Assembly (NCBI GenBank): GCA_036478595.1
Contig: JAZGEF010000069.1
Location: forward strand, 247,635-311,634
Length of the DNA: 64,000 nt
DNA from: Granulosicoccus sp036478595
GTDB lineage: Bacteria; Pseudomonadota; Gammaproteobacteria; Granulosicoccales; Granulosicoccaceae
Reading direction: 5' to 3'
Under the pieces are notes generated by a model. The model was not told where the DNA came from. It saw only the letters and a list, made by a program, of their open reading frames with translations, and searched no databases. Below are positions 1 through 9,490 of this stretch, in pieces. Every line of letters begins with the position of its first letter. Position 1 is the first letter of the stretch. The translations under genes were made by a program, and so were the position numbers.

Positions 1-24
1 TAGATAAAACCAGTCGTGGTTCAT
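1..24 (-). CDS. possible start of the next gene after recO (partial)
   Basis: An ATG on the minus strand at 24-22, ten bases past the recO stop, opens a frame (MNHDWFYL) that runs off the window edge. recO is often followed by pdxJ, but these residues do not look like a typical PdxJ N-terminus. No clear ribosome binding site is visible. Too little is present to name it. Confidence 0.25.
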
Positions 25-34
25 ATGGGCAAGC

Positions 35-850
35 TTAACTGTCGCTGGATACCGGTAGTTGCATCGACTCAAACATCGCGCGGCTGTTTAATGGGCGTGA
101 CCCTAATTGTTGCCCGATTAGTGCGCGCATCACGTGCTTGGCTTCTTTGAGTATGCCTGAGTTGGATACATCCTGTGCTGCTAGCGCTAACAAGGTGCGC
201 CCACTAACTGGTATGCCGTGATCAGCGGTAATGCCATCGGGATGCAATTGCGTTGCCGCGGCAAGATCCTTTTCTTTGGGTCTGGCTAAAATTGAAAGAT
301 CTTCAGCTTTACTTTGCAGTACAGCTTTTGCATTTGCCGGGTAAAAAAGATACCTCTCGTTTACATCAAGTGCAGCACCTGTTGATTCGCAGGCAGCAAG
401 GTTGGGCATCAAACCTATGTCTTCGAGTAGTTGCAACTCAAATGCACGTAGAGTGGGCTCGGCGGGTTCGCTAGCCGAAAGCTGCGCCAGTGCTAATGCA
501 TAGTGTGCAAACACACTGGCTTGCGGCTGCGCGCGAGGCAACAACCGTACTAATAATTCGTTGAGATAATAAGCACACGCCAGTTGATTATGCCCAAGCA
601 CATTCTCAGCTCCGCTTTCCTCAATGCCTGTAAGAATCCGCGGATCATCTTTACTGATCCATGAAATCAATAAAGGCCTGAACGGTTGATACAAAGCACG
701 AGCATTAGGTTTCGCTTTACGCGCACCTTTGGCCAGCAGGTTTATCTTGCCTTGTTCTAGGGTAAAAAAATCAACTTGAAAACTGGTGTCGCGATGCACT
801 TGGTAGTGCAATAGATACGCAGGCGTCGCCGTGACGGCCTGATCACTCAT
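35..850 (-). CDS. recO: DNA repair protein RecO
   Basis: RecO loads RecA on SSB-coated DNA with RecR in the RecFOR recombination pathway. The first ~85 residues look like the family's OB-fold, with a basic KGARK segment around residues 41-45 and the conserved aromatic and proline-rich strand that follows it. The remainder is the usual helical domain. At 271 residues it is slightly longer than many RecO proteins. The start overlaps the 3' end of era by 8 bases, so the two are probably translationally coupled at the distal end of the rpoE-lepA-lepB-rnc-era run. recR lies elsewhere in this window, at 12.8 kb. Identification rests on overall sequence character and the classic era-recO order. Confidence 0.93.
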   Translation of the reverse strand: MSDQAVTATPAYLLHYQVHRDTSFQVDFFTLEQGKINLLAKGARKAKPNARALYQPFRPLLISWISKDDPRILTGIEESGAENVLGHNQLACAYYLNELLVRLLPRAQPQASVFAHYALALAQLSASEPAEPTLRAFELQLLEDIGLMPNLAACESTGAALDVNERYLFYPANAKAVLQSKAEDLSILARPKEKDLAAATQLHPDGITADHGIPVSGRTLLALAAQDVSNSGILKEAKHVMRALIGQQLGSRPLNSRAMFESMQLPVSSDS

Positions 851-1736
851 GCGGGTTGTAGCCTAAGCTGCGCAGTGCACGTTCGTCATCAGCCCAGCCG
901 TCTTTAACACGCACCCATAATTGCAAAAAAACCTTGCAATCAAATAGCGTTTCCAAGGAGACGCGCGCGCGAGTGCCCACCTCTTTTAACTTCTCGCCAC
1001 CTTTACCTATCACGATACCTTTTTGGCTGTTTTTCTCTACAAAGATCACTGCGCCAATACGGATAAGATCAGCCGACTGTTCGTACTGCTCAATATCTAC
1101 TGATAAGGAATACGGCAATTCAGCGGAGAGTAAACGGGTTAGTTGCTCACGCACCGACTCGGCAGCCAAGAAGCGTGACGAACGATCAGTGAGCTCATCA
1201 GCTTCATAATGCCAATCCCCTTCCGGGATATGGTTAGCCACAGCTTCCTCGAGGCCATCCACACCACTGCCATTTTTGGCTGACACCATCAGCACATCTT
1301 GGAGTTTTTCATGCGTGGGGAGTTTTTCGATAAACGGTAGCAGCTCATCCTTTTGCTTGACCAGATCAACTTTGTTAATGACCAGATAAAAAGGTACACC
1401 GGTTTGCGTAACCAGATCATAGGCTCGCTGATCGTCAGCGTTCCATACACCCGCCTGCACCAATAGCAATATTAGATCGACATCGTAGAGGGCAGTTGAT
1501 GCGGTGCGGTTAAGCACTTGATTAAGGGCTCGTTTGCCTTGCGTGTGAATACCCGGCGTATCAACATACACTACCTGCAGATTGCCCTCGGTTTTAATGC
1601 CATGAATGCGATGACGGGTGGTTTGCGGCTTGTGCGCCGTGATACTGAGTTTTTGACCAACCAAGTGGTTAAGCAAGGTCGATTTACCGACATTAGGCCG
1701 CCCAGCTATGGATACGGTACCGCAGTGCGTGCTCAT
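843..1736 (-). CDS. era: GTPase Era
   Basis: Era is an essential GTPase that binds the 3' end of 16S rRNA and assists 30S maturation at the inner face of the membrane. The N-terminal GTPase motifs are clear: GRPNVGKST at residues 12-20 (G1), DTPG at 59-62 (G3) and NKVD at 121-124 (G4). The C-terminal ~100 residues form the KH RNA-binding domain, including a GKGGEKLK loop. The 297-residue length is normal. It lies between rnc and recO, the standard gammaproteobacterial order, in the same transcription direction and overlapping recO by 8 bases. Confidence 0.97.
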   Translation of the reverse strand: MSTHCGTVSIAGRPNVGKSTLLNHLVGQKLSITAHKPQTTRHRIHGIKTEGNLQVVYVDTPGIHTQGKRALNQVLNRTASTALYDVDLILLLVQAGVWNADDQRAYDLVTQTGVPFYLVINKVDLVKQKDELLPFIEKLPTHEKLQDVLMVSAKNGSGVDGLEEAVANHIPEGDWHYEADELTDRSSRFLAAESVREQLTRLLSAELPYSLSVDIEQYEQSADLIRIGAVIFVEKNSQKGIVIGKGGEKLKEVGTRARVSLETLFDCKVFLQLWVRVKDGWADDERALRSLGYNPHE

Positions 1737-1806
1737 GAAGGATGTTGGCCGGTAAAACGAGTAGTCTACTCAAACTTCGCCTTACCGTGTTTCGAATTTT
1801 CGCGAA

Positions 1807-2478
1807 CTAGGTGCTGAGCGACTCGAGCATTGCCTGAGCGGCGGCTTGTTCGGCTTTACGACGGCTGCTGGCAATGGCTGTGGTACGCAGCTTTTGAGCC
1901 TCTGATACGCACTCTACGGTAAAGCTCAGATTATGATCCTGGCCCGTTTTCTCGATCACCTTATAGACTGGTAGAGCATGCCCATCACCTTGCAGGTATT
2001 CCTGCAACCGGGTTTTGGAGTCTTTGAGGGTTTCGGCTGAAGGTAGGTTTACCAAGCGATTACTGTAAAGATGTAGCACCAAAGCGCGAGCAGCTTCGAA
2101 GCCTGCATCACGCAGGGTTGCACCAATAATGGATTCCACGACATCAGCCAGGATCGAATCACGATCAAAGCCACCACTTTTGAGCTCCCCTGACCCCATT
2201 AACAAATAATCGCCTAACTGATATTCACGCGCTATCTCAGCAAGCGTACTGCCGCGCACTAAGGATGCCCGTAACCGACTCAAATCGCCTTCATCAAGCT
2301 CGCTGTGTGCTCGGTGGAGTTCATCGGCAATAACAAAGTTGAGTAGGCTGTCGCCTAGGTACTCAAGACGTTCGTAGTTTGGCGTGCCGTAGGAGCGATG
2401 GGATAGTGCTTCACGCAAAAGGGCCTGATCAGTGAAGCTCAGGCCCATTTGTGCGCATAGTCGCTGCAGCGCGTTCAT
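1807..2478 (-). CDS. rnc: ribonuclease III
   Basis: RNase III cleaves double-stranded RNA, including rRNA precursors and structured mRNAs. The signature ERLEYLGDS is present, with catalytic-site acidic residues in it and in the later DSILADVVES segment. A double-stranded-RNA binding domain fills the C-terminal third. The open frame extends four codons further upstream to a TTG at 2490, but the ATG at 2478 (MNALQRL) is the more likely start and gives 223 residues, close to the family norm. The gene follows the DUF4845 gene and lepB and precedes era. The ~70-base gap before era shows no strong terminator, so co-transcription is likely. Confidence 0.96.
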   Translation of the reverse strand: MNALQRLCAQMGLSFTDQALLREALSHRSYGTPNYERLEYLGDSLLNFVIADELHRAHSELDEGDLSRLRASLVRGSTLAEIAREYQLGDYLLMGSGELKSGGFDRDSILADVVESIIGATLRDAGFEAARALVLHLYSNRLVNLPSAETLKDSKTRLQEYLQGDGHALPVYKVIEKTGQDHNLSFTVECVSEAQKLRTTAIASSRRKAEQAAAQAMLESLST

Positions 2479-2545
2479 AGCGCCACACAATTAATGTTAG
2501 TTAATGTAACTATATTAGTACATAGCCGCAGATTTACTCGCGTAA

Positions 2546-2962
2546 TTACTCCGAGTTGACCGATTTGTTGAACACAGTGACTACATCGATATTGTAAATA
2601 AGATTGATGCGTTTTTCGTAGTTGACTGTCACCACAAAGCCCTTGTTCGAATCTTTTTGTAAATCGATTGTGTCTTTGGCTTTGAGATCCCATAAATTAT
2701 TTGTGTTGTAGGCCTGGTTGATGTGTTTTACAACCTTACTCTTAGTCCCTTTCATTAGCTCGTCATTATGGGATAGATCTGTTGCGATATTTTTAACCGT
2801 CATGTATTCCATGTAGTGTGGCCCAACCTTAAACGCAGCCAGAGCCAGAAAGAATACAACTGACATTATAGCGAACACTGCCATGAACGACACGCCTCGC
2901 TGCTTGTTCGCCAGCTTTAATCCAGCTCCTAATTGACGGCCACTTCTGTAACTCTTGGTCAT
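2546..2962 (-). CDS. DUF4845 family membrane-anchored protein
   Basis: A 138-residue protein with one N-terminal transmembrane segment at about residues 22-48 (ISMA-type start: QRGVSFMAVFAIMS) and a small soluble remainder, the arrangement of the DUF4845 family. Members are regularly found between lepB and rnc in gammaproteobacteria, exactly as here. The function is unknown. The N-terminus resembles a type IV pilin-like or TadE-like anchor (RGVSF followed by a hydrophobic stretch), but no Glu at +5 is present, so I would not call it a pilin. It overlaps the lepB stop by 4 bases, indicating tight coupling. Confidence 0.85.
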   Translation of the reverse strand: MTKSYRSGRQLGAGLKLANKQRGVSFMAVFAIMSVVFFLALAAFKVGPHYMEYMTVKNIATDLSHNDELMKGTKSKVVKHINQAYNTNNLWDLKAKDTIDLQKDSNKGFVVTVNYEKRINLIYNIDVVTVFNKSVNSE

Positions 2963-3735
2963 CTTATTTTATCCCCTAGACGGTCCCATAGGACTCCGTC
3001 ACTCCAATGCATCCAAACATATTTGGCCTTGCCGACCAGATTCGCCTCAGGGACGAAACCCCAGAACCGACTGTCGTTGCTATTGTCTCGATTATCACCA
3101 ACCATAAAATAATGCCCTTCAGGCACTTCCCACGTCATTGGCCGAGGTTTAGAGATTTCGTCCTGCAAAATCTCGTGCAACACAGATCCAAGCTGCTCCT
3201 CTCGAAGCACGACCCCTGACCTTATTGCGTCCGTTCCGGGGATTACATAAGGACCTTCTGGAAAAAGGTTGATTACTTCACCATTTATCGTGAATACTTT
3301 GTTCTCATATGCGATTGAGTCACCTGGCAGCCCCACAACGCGTTTGATGTAATCCTGCTTGGGATTACGCGGATATCGAAAAACAGCCACGTCACCACGC
3401 TCTGGAGCACCCGTATCAAGAATTTTGGTGTGAATGACCGGCAGGCGTACGCCATAGCTGAATTTACTCACCAATATGAAATCACCCACTAACAAGGTAG
3501 GAATCATTGAGCCACTGGGGATTTTGAACGGTTCAAAGAAGAACGAGCGCAATATCAATACGATCAACAGCACGGGAAAAAACGAACGGGCGTAATCAAC
3601 CAGCATTGGGGGGCTCACACCAACACCGTACTTACGGCCAAGTAGCACTGAATCGATAAACCAAACCAAACCACTGATAGCGGTGCCAATCACTAACACT
3701 AGTGGGAAATTCAGAGTAGACATAAAATCAGACAT
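2959..3735 (-). CDS. lepB: signal peptidase I
   Basis: Signal peptidase I removes signal peptides from exported preproteins at the periplasmic face of the inner membrane. Two N-terminal transmembrane segments (about 10-32 and 50-66) precede the catalytic region. The serine is Ser76 in KIPSGSMIPTL and the general base is Lys131 in YIKRVVGLPGD. The later GDNRDNSNDSR box is also complete. The 258-residue length is typical. The gene lies two bases downstream of lepA, the usual lepA-lepB operon, here extended upstream by the sigma-E module. Confidence 0.97.
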   Translation of the reverse strand: MSDFMSTLNFPLVLVIGTAISGLVWFIDSVLLGRKYGVGVSPPMLVDYARSFFPVLLIVLILRSFFFEPFKIPSGSMIPTLLVGDFILVSKFSYGVRLPVIHTKILDTGAPERGDVAVFRYPRNPKQDYIKRVVGLPGDSIAYENKVFTINGEVINLFPEGPYVIPGTDAIRSGVVLREEQLGSVLHEILQDEISKPRPMTWEVPEGHYFMVGDNRDNSNDSRFWGFVPEANLVGKAKYVWMHWSDGVLWDRLGDKIR

Positions 3736-3737
3736 GC

Positions 3738-5534
3738 TTAGTTTCTCTCCACCTTAAGCACAGCAAGAAAAGCTTCTTGAGGAATCTCAACACTGCCGAC
3801 CTGCTTCATTCGGCGCTTACCTGCCTTTTGTTTTTCGAGTAGCTTACGTTTACGCGACACATCGCCGCCATAACATTTGGCGGTTACGTTTTTGCGTAAG
3901 GCTTTTATTGAGCTACGCGAAATAATATGCGAACCAATCGCTGCTTGCACAGCAATTTCAAATTGCTGCCTTGGGATGATTTCTTTCATACGATCAACCA
4001 AGTCACGGCCGCGCGCCAAAGACCGGTCTTTATGAATGATGCTGGCCAAGGCATCGACCTTTTCACCGTTGATCAGAATATCCACTTTGACAAGATTAGC
4101 CTGTTGGAAACGAAGAAATTCGTAGTCAAATGATGCATAGCCACGACTACACGATTTAAGCCGGTCAAAAAAGTCGAGCACGACTTCACTCAATGGCAGC
4201 TCGTAGGTCATCGACACTTGTCGACCTAGGTACTGCATATTGGTTTGCACACCGCGCTTTTCGATACACAATTTAATGACTTCGCCAACGTAGTCTTGTG
4301 GCAGCAATAAATTAGCTCTAATAATAGGTTCGCGGATTTCAGCAATGTTATTAATTACTGGCAACCCGGATGGATTGTGTATGTAAGTGATTTCGTCTTT
4401 GGTGCTGAGGATCTCGTAAACAACCGTTGGAGCTGTTGAAATTAGATCGAGATCGTATTCTCGTTCAAGCCTCTCTTGAACAATCTCCATATGGAGCATG
4501 CCCAAAAAGCCGCAACGAAACCCAAAGCCCAGTGCCGTGGATGTTTCAGGTTCGAAATGCAAAGCAGCATCATTCAAGCGCAGCTTTTGCAGCGCTTCAC
4601 GAAAATTTTCGTAGTCATCACTATTAATTGGATACATGCCCGCAAATACACGTGGCTGTACCGTTTTGAAATCAGGTAAGGCTTCCGCTGCTGGTTTGTT
4701 TGCCAGCGTTATGGTGTCGCCAACTCGTGCGGCTTCAATTTCTTTAATACCCGCGATGATAAAACCAACCTCACCTGCACGCAGCTGCGGCAACGGTGTG
4801 CGCTTAGGGGTAAACACTCCCACGGTGTCAGCTTGGAAGTCGCGCCCAGTTGACATGATGCGAATTTTTTCACGCGTTTTGATGGTGCCCTGCATCACAC
4901 GAACAAGCGTAATAACCCCCACAAAATTATCAAACCATGAGTCAATAATTAACGCTTGAACTGGTGCATCTGGATCGCCTTCAGGTGCTGGGATTTTCTC
5001 TACGATCTGCTCTAGCACATCTTCAATACCGACGCCGGTTTTTGCACTGATGTGCACAGCTTCATGGGCATCGACTCCGATAACCTCTTCTATCTCATCT
5101 ACGACACGATCCGGGTCAGCATTGGGAAGATCGATTTTGTTTAACACCGTCAGCACTTCTAGATCTTGCTCAATCGCTGTGTAGCAATTCGCCACACTCT
5201 GCGCCTCGACACCCTGCGATGCATCAACCACTAACAGCGCACCTTCACAGGCAGAAAGTGAGCGCGAAACTTCGTAAGAGAAATCAACGTGGCCCGGCGT
5301 GTCGATGAAATTCAGATGGTAGATTTCGCCATTGCGAGCTTTGTAATCCAGTGATACCGCCTGCGCCTTGATAGTAATACCGCGCTCTTGCTCGATATCC
5401 ATTGAATCGAGCACTTGCGCTGACATCTCACGATCAGACAAGCCACCGCATACCTGGATGAACCGGTCGGCCAAAGTAGATTTACCGTGATCGATATGCG
5501 CGATAATAGAAAAGTTACGAATGTTCTGCTGCAT
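3738..5534 (-). CDS. lepA: elongation factor 4 (LepA), ribosome back-translocase
   Basis: LepA is a translational GTPase related to EF-G that acts on stalled or mis-translocated ribosomes and in 30S biogenesis. Visible motifs are AHIDHGKST (G1), DTPGHVDF (G3) and NKIDLP (G4), followed by the family-specific C-terminal domain with GGDVSRKRKLLEKQKAGK. The frame stays open to a GTG at 5552. I prefer the ATG at 5534 (MQQNIRNFSI), which matches the usual LepA N-terminus and gives about 598 residues. It is followed after two bases by lepB. Confidence 0.96.
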   Translation of the reverse strand: MQQNIRNFSIIAHIDHGKSTLADRFIQVCGGLSDREMSAQVLDSMDIEQERGITIKAQAVSLDYKARNGEIYHLNFIDTPGHVDFSYEVSRSLSACEGALLVVDASQGVEAQSVANCYTAIEQDLEVLTVLNKIDLPNADPDRVVDEIEEVIGVDAHEAVHISAKTGVGIEDVLEQIVEKIPAPEGDPDAPVQALIIDSWFDNFVGVITLVRVMQGTIKTREKIRIMSTGRDFQADTVGVFTPKRTPLPQLRAGEVGFIIAGIKEIEAARVGDTITLANKPAAEALPDFKTVQPRVFAGMYPINSDDYENFREALQKLRLNDAALHFEPETSTALGFGFRCGFLGMLHMEIVQERLEREYDLDLISTAPTVVYEILSTKDEITYIHNPSGLPVINNIAEIREPIIRANLLLPQDYVGEVIKLCIEKRGVQTNMQYLGRQVSMTYELPLSEVVLDFFDRLKSCSRGYASFDYEFLRFQQANLVKVDILINGEKVDALASIIHKDRSLARGRDLVDRMKEIIPRQQFEIAVQAAIGSHIISRSSIKALRKNVTAKCYGGDVSRKRKLLEKQKAGKRRMKQVGSVEIPQEAFLAVLKVERN

Positions 5535-5585
5535 GTAAGGATTCTGGGCCACTGGGCCGCACGATGAACAAATGACTGGAAAGGG

Positions 5586-5852
5586 TTAGGGTTCGACTAC
5601 GCTATTGTAGCCTGCCAATGCCTGTTGCACCGCTTTGAGGTCAATAAAGTATCGACAGAGCTCCGCCTCGCCCAGTTTCAGCACCGGGACCAACTCGTTA
5701 TATTCCCGCACTAGCGCAGCTTCTGCATCGATATCCACCAGCTTCAGACTATAACTAGTTGGGTCGAGTAGCTCGCCCAGCAGCCTTTGCATATCTTCAC
5801 AGAGATGGCAACCATCCCGAAAGTAGAGCGTTAGTGTGGCCAGCCGATCCAT
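5586..5852 (-). CDS. glutaredoxin family protein
   Basis: A small 88-residue thioredoxin-fold protein of the DUF836 glutaredoxin-like type. The redox pair CHLC sits near the N-terminus in YFRDGCHLCEDM. The cis-proline region (VPVLKL) and a C-terminal helix are recognisable. The start overlaps the mucD stop by one base, so it is translated with the periplasmic protease gene. Homologues are common between mucD and lepA in gammaproteobacteria. The exact substrate is unknown. There is no signal peptide, so it should be cytoplasmic. Confidence 0.85.
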   Translation of the reverse strand: MDRLATLTLYFRDGCHLCEDMQRLLGELLDPTSYSLKLVDIDAEAALVREYNELVPVLKLGEAELCRYFIDLKAVQQALAGYNSVVEP

Positions 5853-7264
5853 TAATCAAGCTTGAGCGCCAAAAATACCGGGCCCTGCTCACGCTGAACT
5901 AACACCGCAACCGAGTCACCAGCGCTAAGCTCACTGACCACTTGCTCGAATTCGCGCGGTGTGTCCACTGATTTGTTATCAACCATCAGCAACACATCAC
6001 CTGGAACGATGCCGGCAGTATCACCTGGGCCACTTTCTACAACTTGCGACACGACTACACCGCCTTTATCAATCTTTAGGCGTTCGCGAGTTTCATCGTC
6101 AAGGCGATCAACATTCAAAGCCAATAGGTTATTAGTAACCTTAGGCGTTTGGTTTGCAGCGCGTATTTCGTTGTTGCCTGGCAGCTCACCAATGTTCACG
6201 ATCAATTCCATGCTCTTGCCATCACGCACAACTCGTAAACGTGCATCTTGATTGGCATTAATACGCCCAACCATCGGCGGCAATGACGATGAGCGTTCAA
6301 TGCGATTATCTTCAAAGTATGTAATAACATCGCCCACTTCAAGTGAAGACTTAGAGGCAGGGCTGTTAGGTAGAATACTACTCACCAATGCACCGTGAGC
6401 GGTACGCATACCAAATGACTCTGCCAGCTCCATGGTGACTTCTTGGATGATTACGCCCAACCATCCACGAGATACACGACCCTTAGTGCGAAGTTGATCA
6501 GCAACATCCATTGCTAATTCGATTGGAATTGCAAACGACAAACCCATGAAACTACCAGTACGGCTGTAGATTTGACTGTTGATGCCAATGACCTCGCCGT
6601 TAAGGTTAAATAACGGCCCGCCGGAGTTACCAGGATTGATCGCCACATCGGTTTGAATAAATGGCACATAGCTTTCGCTGGGCAATGAACGGCCTGTTGC
6701 ACTAACGATGCCGGCTGTGACCGAAAAATCAAAGCCAAATGGGGAGCCAATTGCCAATACCCATTCACCTACTTCGAGCGAATCACTATTGCCAATGCTA
6801 ACTACCGGTAGATCTTTTGCATCAAGCTTGAGTACGGCCACATCTGAACGGGGGTCGGTACCCACAACGGTTGCTACCAATTGACGGCGATCATGCAAGC
6901 TAACAATCACTTCGTCGGCATTTTCAACCACGTGGTTATTCGTTAATACATAACCATCTGCGGAAATAATAAAACCAGAACCCAAACCATCGCCTTCAAA
7001 GGGTTGTTGTTCTGGTTGGTCTTCTTTGAATCGTTTAATCAGGTCGTCTAGTGGATTACCCTCGCCATCTTCTGAAGGCTTAGCGTCGACCGTGGTGCGG
7101 GCTCTCTGCCGCGTACTGATATTGACAACCGCCTCGTGGTTTTGCTTAACCAATGTCGTGAAATCTGGCAAGTTGCCGGACAAGGCTGTAGCCGGTTGGC
7201 TCAATAGCAACATCGCGCAGGTCGATATTGCCCAAGTCAGTACGAGTTTAACTTTTTTAATCAT
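5852..7264 (-). CDS. mucD: periplasmic Do/DegP-like serine protease (MucD/DegQ type)
   Basis: Periplasmic quality-control protease of the HtrA family. A signal peptide covers about residues 1-28. The trypsin-like domain carries the triad His111 (TNNHVV), Asp141 (RSDVAVLK) and Ser214 (NPGNSGGPL). Two PDZ domains follow, at about 270-360 and 385-470. The 470-residue length fits MucD/DegQ. Its position directly after rseC/mucC in a sigma-E operon matches mucD of pseudomonads, where the protease removes misfolded envelope proteins and dampens the sigma-E signal. That role is inferred here from family and context. Confidence 0.95.
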   Translation of the reverse strand: MIKKVKLVLTWAISTCAMLLLSQPATALSGNLPDFTTLVKQNHEAVVNISTRQRARTTVDAKPSEDGEGNPLDDLIKRFKEDQPEQQPFEGDGLGSGFIISADGYVLTNNHVVENADEVIVSLHDRRQLVATVVGTDPRSDVAVLKLDAKDLPVVSIGNSDSLEVGEWVLAIGSPFGFDFSVTAGIVSATGRSLPSESYVPFIQTDVAINPGNSGGPLFNLNGEVIGINSQIYSRTGSFMGLSFAIPIELAMDVADQLRTKGRVSRGWLGVIIQEVTMELAESFGMRTAHGALVSSILPNSPASKSSLEVGDVITYFEDNRIERSSSLPPMVGRINANQDARLRVVRDGKSMELIVNIGELPGNNEIRAANQTPKVTNNLLALNVDRLDDETRERLKIDKGGVVVSQVVESGPGDTAGIVPGDVLLMVDNKSVDTPREFEQVVSELSAGDSVAVLVQREQGPVFLALKLD

Positions 7265-7765
7265 TTAACCGTCCGTAGAGGTGGTTGCTTGAAAGGCAAT
7301 TGTAGGCTCACCTTTTTTGAGCAGTCGGCTGATACGAGGGTTTAAACCTTGCAAATCAGTGTTGTGTTGTTCGCAATTGTATGACGGATACACAAATACG
7401 CCGCCTACAAAACCGATAATTGCCCCAAGACTTGGTAATAATTGGCTATCGGTCGACAATTGCCCTGCGATCATCGTGCCCGCTATCGCGCCCGCTAACA
7501 AACCAATTAACGGCAGCAAATATGCGCTATAAACGCGCATCCGATTGAAAATTGACACATCGAAGTTGATTTCTACGCGATCACCTACTGAGACATCAAC
7601 AGCATTTGCGCATTGGACTGATGTCGGGATATTGGTATCGGGTTTGGCTGGCAGCAAACGGATCGCGCAACCTTGGCCTTTTTCACAGCGGCTGCAGTTT
7701 AAATCGTGGAGCTGTACCTTCGCAATATCATTGGTGAGGCTAACAACGCAGCCTGTGCGATTCAC
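7265..7765 (-). CDS. rseC: RseC/MucC family membrane protein
   Basis: RseC/MucC proteins are inner-membrane modulators of sigma-E activity, and related proteins take part in reducing SoxR. An N-terminal cysteine cluster (C-x2-C-x5-C in CSRCEKGQGC) precedes two closely spaced transmembrane segments (about 80-103 and 107-127). The 166-residue length is typical. It lies between rseB and mucD with 4 and 0 bases of spacing, so it is clearly part of the operon. The cysteines suggest a redox or Fe-S role, which is family knowledge and not provable from sequence alone. Confidence 0.9.
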   Translation of the reverse strand: MNRTGCVVSLTNDIAKVQLHDLNCSRCEKGQGCAIRLLPAKPDTNIPTSVQCANAVDVSVGDRVEINFDVSIFNRMRVYSAYLLPLIGLLAGAIAGTMIAGQLSTDSQLLPSLGAIIGFVGGVFVYPSYNCEQHNTDLQGLNPRISRLLKKGEPTIAFQATTSTDG

Positions 7766-7769
7766 TACT

Positions 7770-8735
7770 TTACTCTTGGGGTTTGAGTCGTGTTGCTTGC
7801 GCTATTGATTTAACCGCTTCCATCGGCACTTCACCAACTGCTGTAACGAATCCCGTATCCAAGCTTAAGCTAAACGCATTCATGGCGCCCATGCTTGAAT
7901 GCCCCATCAGGCTCTTGTCCTGATCAGGTTCCATCACATGTTCCACATACACTGAAACCGATGACATACCATCGGACAACATGACATGCGTAACCGGCCC
8001 ATCATTAATTGGCATCGGACGATAGCTCTCAGAGACTTCTCGATAGCCCATCGGCAAGTTTTCAAACTGAACGCGATCAGGTTGTTCTGCTGGTGCTATG
8101 GCTTTGGGCTCACGCCAGCTGACTTGGTTTTCAGAGACTTTGGTTTGAAACAACGAGCCATCAATGTGTTGAGGGTACACAATGGATGTAAACATCACTT
8201 GCTCTATAGCGCGATTGTTTTGATCAAACAACAACGAGCGTAATAACATGTTGCTTTGTTTATCTACCCACAAGCGGTAGCCGTATCGGTATTCGTCACG
8301 AGGCTGAATTTCGAGTACATGTGTTTCAATTCCAGCAACCCGATCACTGTCGACTAATGCAAGTTGATATAGATTATCACTGCCGATGGCAGCATCTAGT
8401 GTGGGTAACGGGTTACGCGGTTTTGACTGGCTCACTACAACCGATTGGCTATTTGGCCAAATGCAGGTCACCAGCGAATGAGTACGAATTACTTCACGCG
8501 CTTCGCCATTAAGCGAGAGCATATGCTCAAGCTCGCCTTGGTCATCAGAGCCATGAACAATGCTCATTGACTCGACATTGTCACCAGCAATATGAACAAA
8601 CGTACCCTTGTAGTTAAGGGTTTTGAGCGCCGTCGTCATTTTTTCAAGTAACCGCTCGGCGGTTGGTAGTTCGCCACACCAAGCAATCTGACTAAACAGT
8701 GTCAAACTTAAAACGATTGAGCCACGGATTAACAT
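7770..8735 (-). CDS. rseB: periplasmic sigma-E regulator RseB/MucB
   Basis: RseB/MucB binds the periplasmic part of the anti-sigma factor and protects it from regulated proteolysis. It releases it when lipoprotein or LPS signals accumulate. A signal peptide (about residues 1-20, ending near WCGE) precedes the LolA-like lipid-binding domain, which contains LNYKGTFVHI, and the C-terminal MucB domain. The 321-residue length is typical. The gene begins 2 bases after rseA and is followed by rseC. Confidence 0.93.
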   Translation of the reverse strand: MLIRGSIVLSLTLFSQIAWCGELPTAERLLEKMTTALKTLNYKGTFVHIAGDNVESMSIVHGSDDQGELEHMLSLNGEAREVIRTHSLVTCIWPNSQSVVVSQSKPRNPLPTLDAAIGSDNLYQLALVDSDRVAGIETHVLEIQPRDEYRYGYRLWVDKQSNMLLRSLLFDQNNRAIEQVMFTSIVYPQHIDGSLFQTKVSENQVSWREPKAIAPAEQPDRVQFENLPMGYREVSESYRPMPINDGPVTHVMLSDGMSSVSVYVEHVMEPDQDKSLMGHSSMGAMNAFSLSLDTGFVTAVGEVPMEAVKSIAQATRLKPQE

Positions 8736-8737
8736 AC

Positions 8738-9454
8738 CTATTGACCAGCACCCTGACTAGCATTGATATCGTCATAGCCCACCAAACGCGAATACGGCAA
8801 CATACCTTGATGGCTAGTCGTTGGCGAATGTTCGATGTGTTGTGCCAAGAACATGTTTAAACGTTCTTCTTGGTTGGCATTACGATCAACTGAGCTGTCT
8901 ACTGAAGCGTTTACCCAATAAGTACCTCGGTTGGCCACTAGTTCAATTTGCGGTAGCACCACCTGCCCGAGAATAACCGGGTTGACTTGAGTAGTTGGCA
9001 AAGCTGCAATGGCTTGCGGTTGATCACCATTGTCAGCTGTTTGCATAAAATTAAGACCAAACACCGTGGCCAAAGCCACACTGGCAGCAATCGCTAATCC
9101 GCCGAAAGCGGTACGCCGCTTCGCAGGCACTGACTGATCGATGATGGTAGCGGGTACACTTGTCGTAGCTGGGCGATCGGGAATATCCATTCCACCAGCC
9201 ATATCAGTGCCAATGGGGGTGACATTAGTGTGAGCAGGCTCATCTTCAAGGGCGGCCCAAACGCGCGATGCAATATCGGTCTCCACTTTCACCGATTCGT
9301 TTTTCATAACGTCACGAGCCAAGTGATAGCGCGCCCATGTCGCTTTGAGCCCTGAGTCGCTGCATAAATCAGATATTCGAACTTGCGAGTCAATATCCTG
9401 CCACTCGCCATCCATTAGCTGCGACAAGATTTCTTTATCATCTGGAGTGTTCAT
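8738..9454 (-). CDS. rseA: anti-sigma-E factor RseA/MucA
   Basis: Inner-membrane anti-sigma factor. The N-terminal cytoplasmic domain (about 1-80), opening with LSQLMDGEW, is the RseA_N fold that holds sigma-E. A single transmembrane segment lies at about 118-136 (FGGLAIAASVALATVFGL), and the rest is periplasmic and would contact RseB. At 238 residues it is somewhat longer than the E. coli protein, mainly through a linker before the membrane segment. The 77-base spacer separating it from rpoE contains a 13-base tandem repeat, listed separately. Confidence 0.92.
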   Translation of the reverse strand: MNTPDDKEILSQLMDGEWQDIDSQVRISDLCSDSGLKATWARYHLARDVMKNESVKVETDIASRVWAALEDEPAHTNVTPIGTDMAGGMDIPDRPATTSVPATIIDQSVPAKRRTAFGGLAIAASVALATVFGLNFMQTADNGDQPQAIAALPTTQVNPVILGQVVLPQIELVANRGTYWVNASVDSSVDRNANQEERLNMFLAQHIEHSPTTSHQGMLPYSRLVGYDDINASQGAGQ

Positions 9455-9490
9455 TTTAATTCCTGCTTTTACCCGTGCATTGGTTCTGTA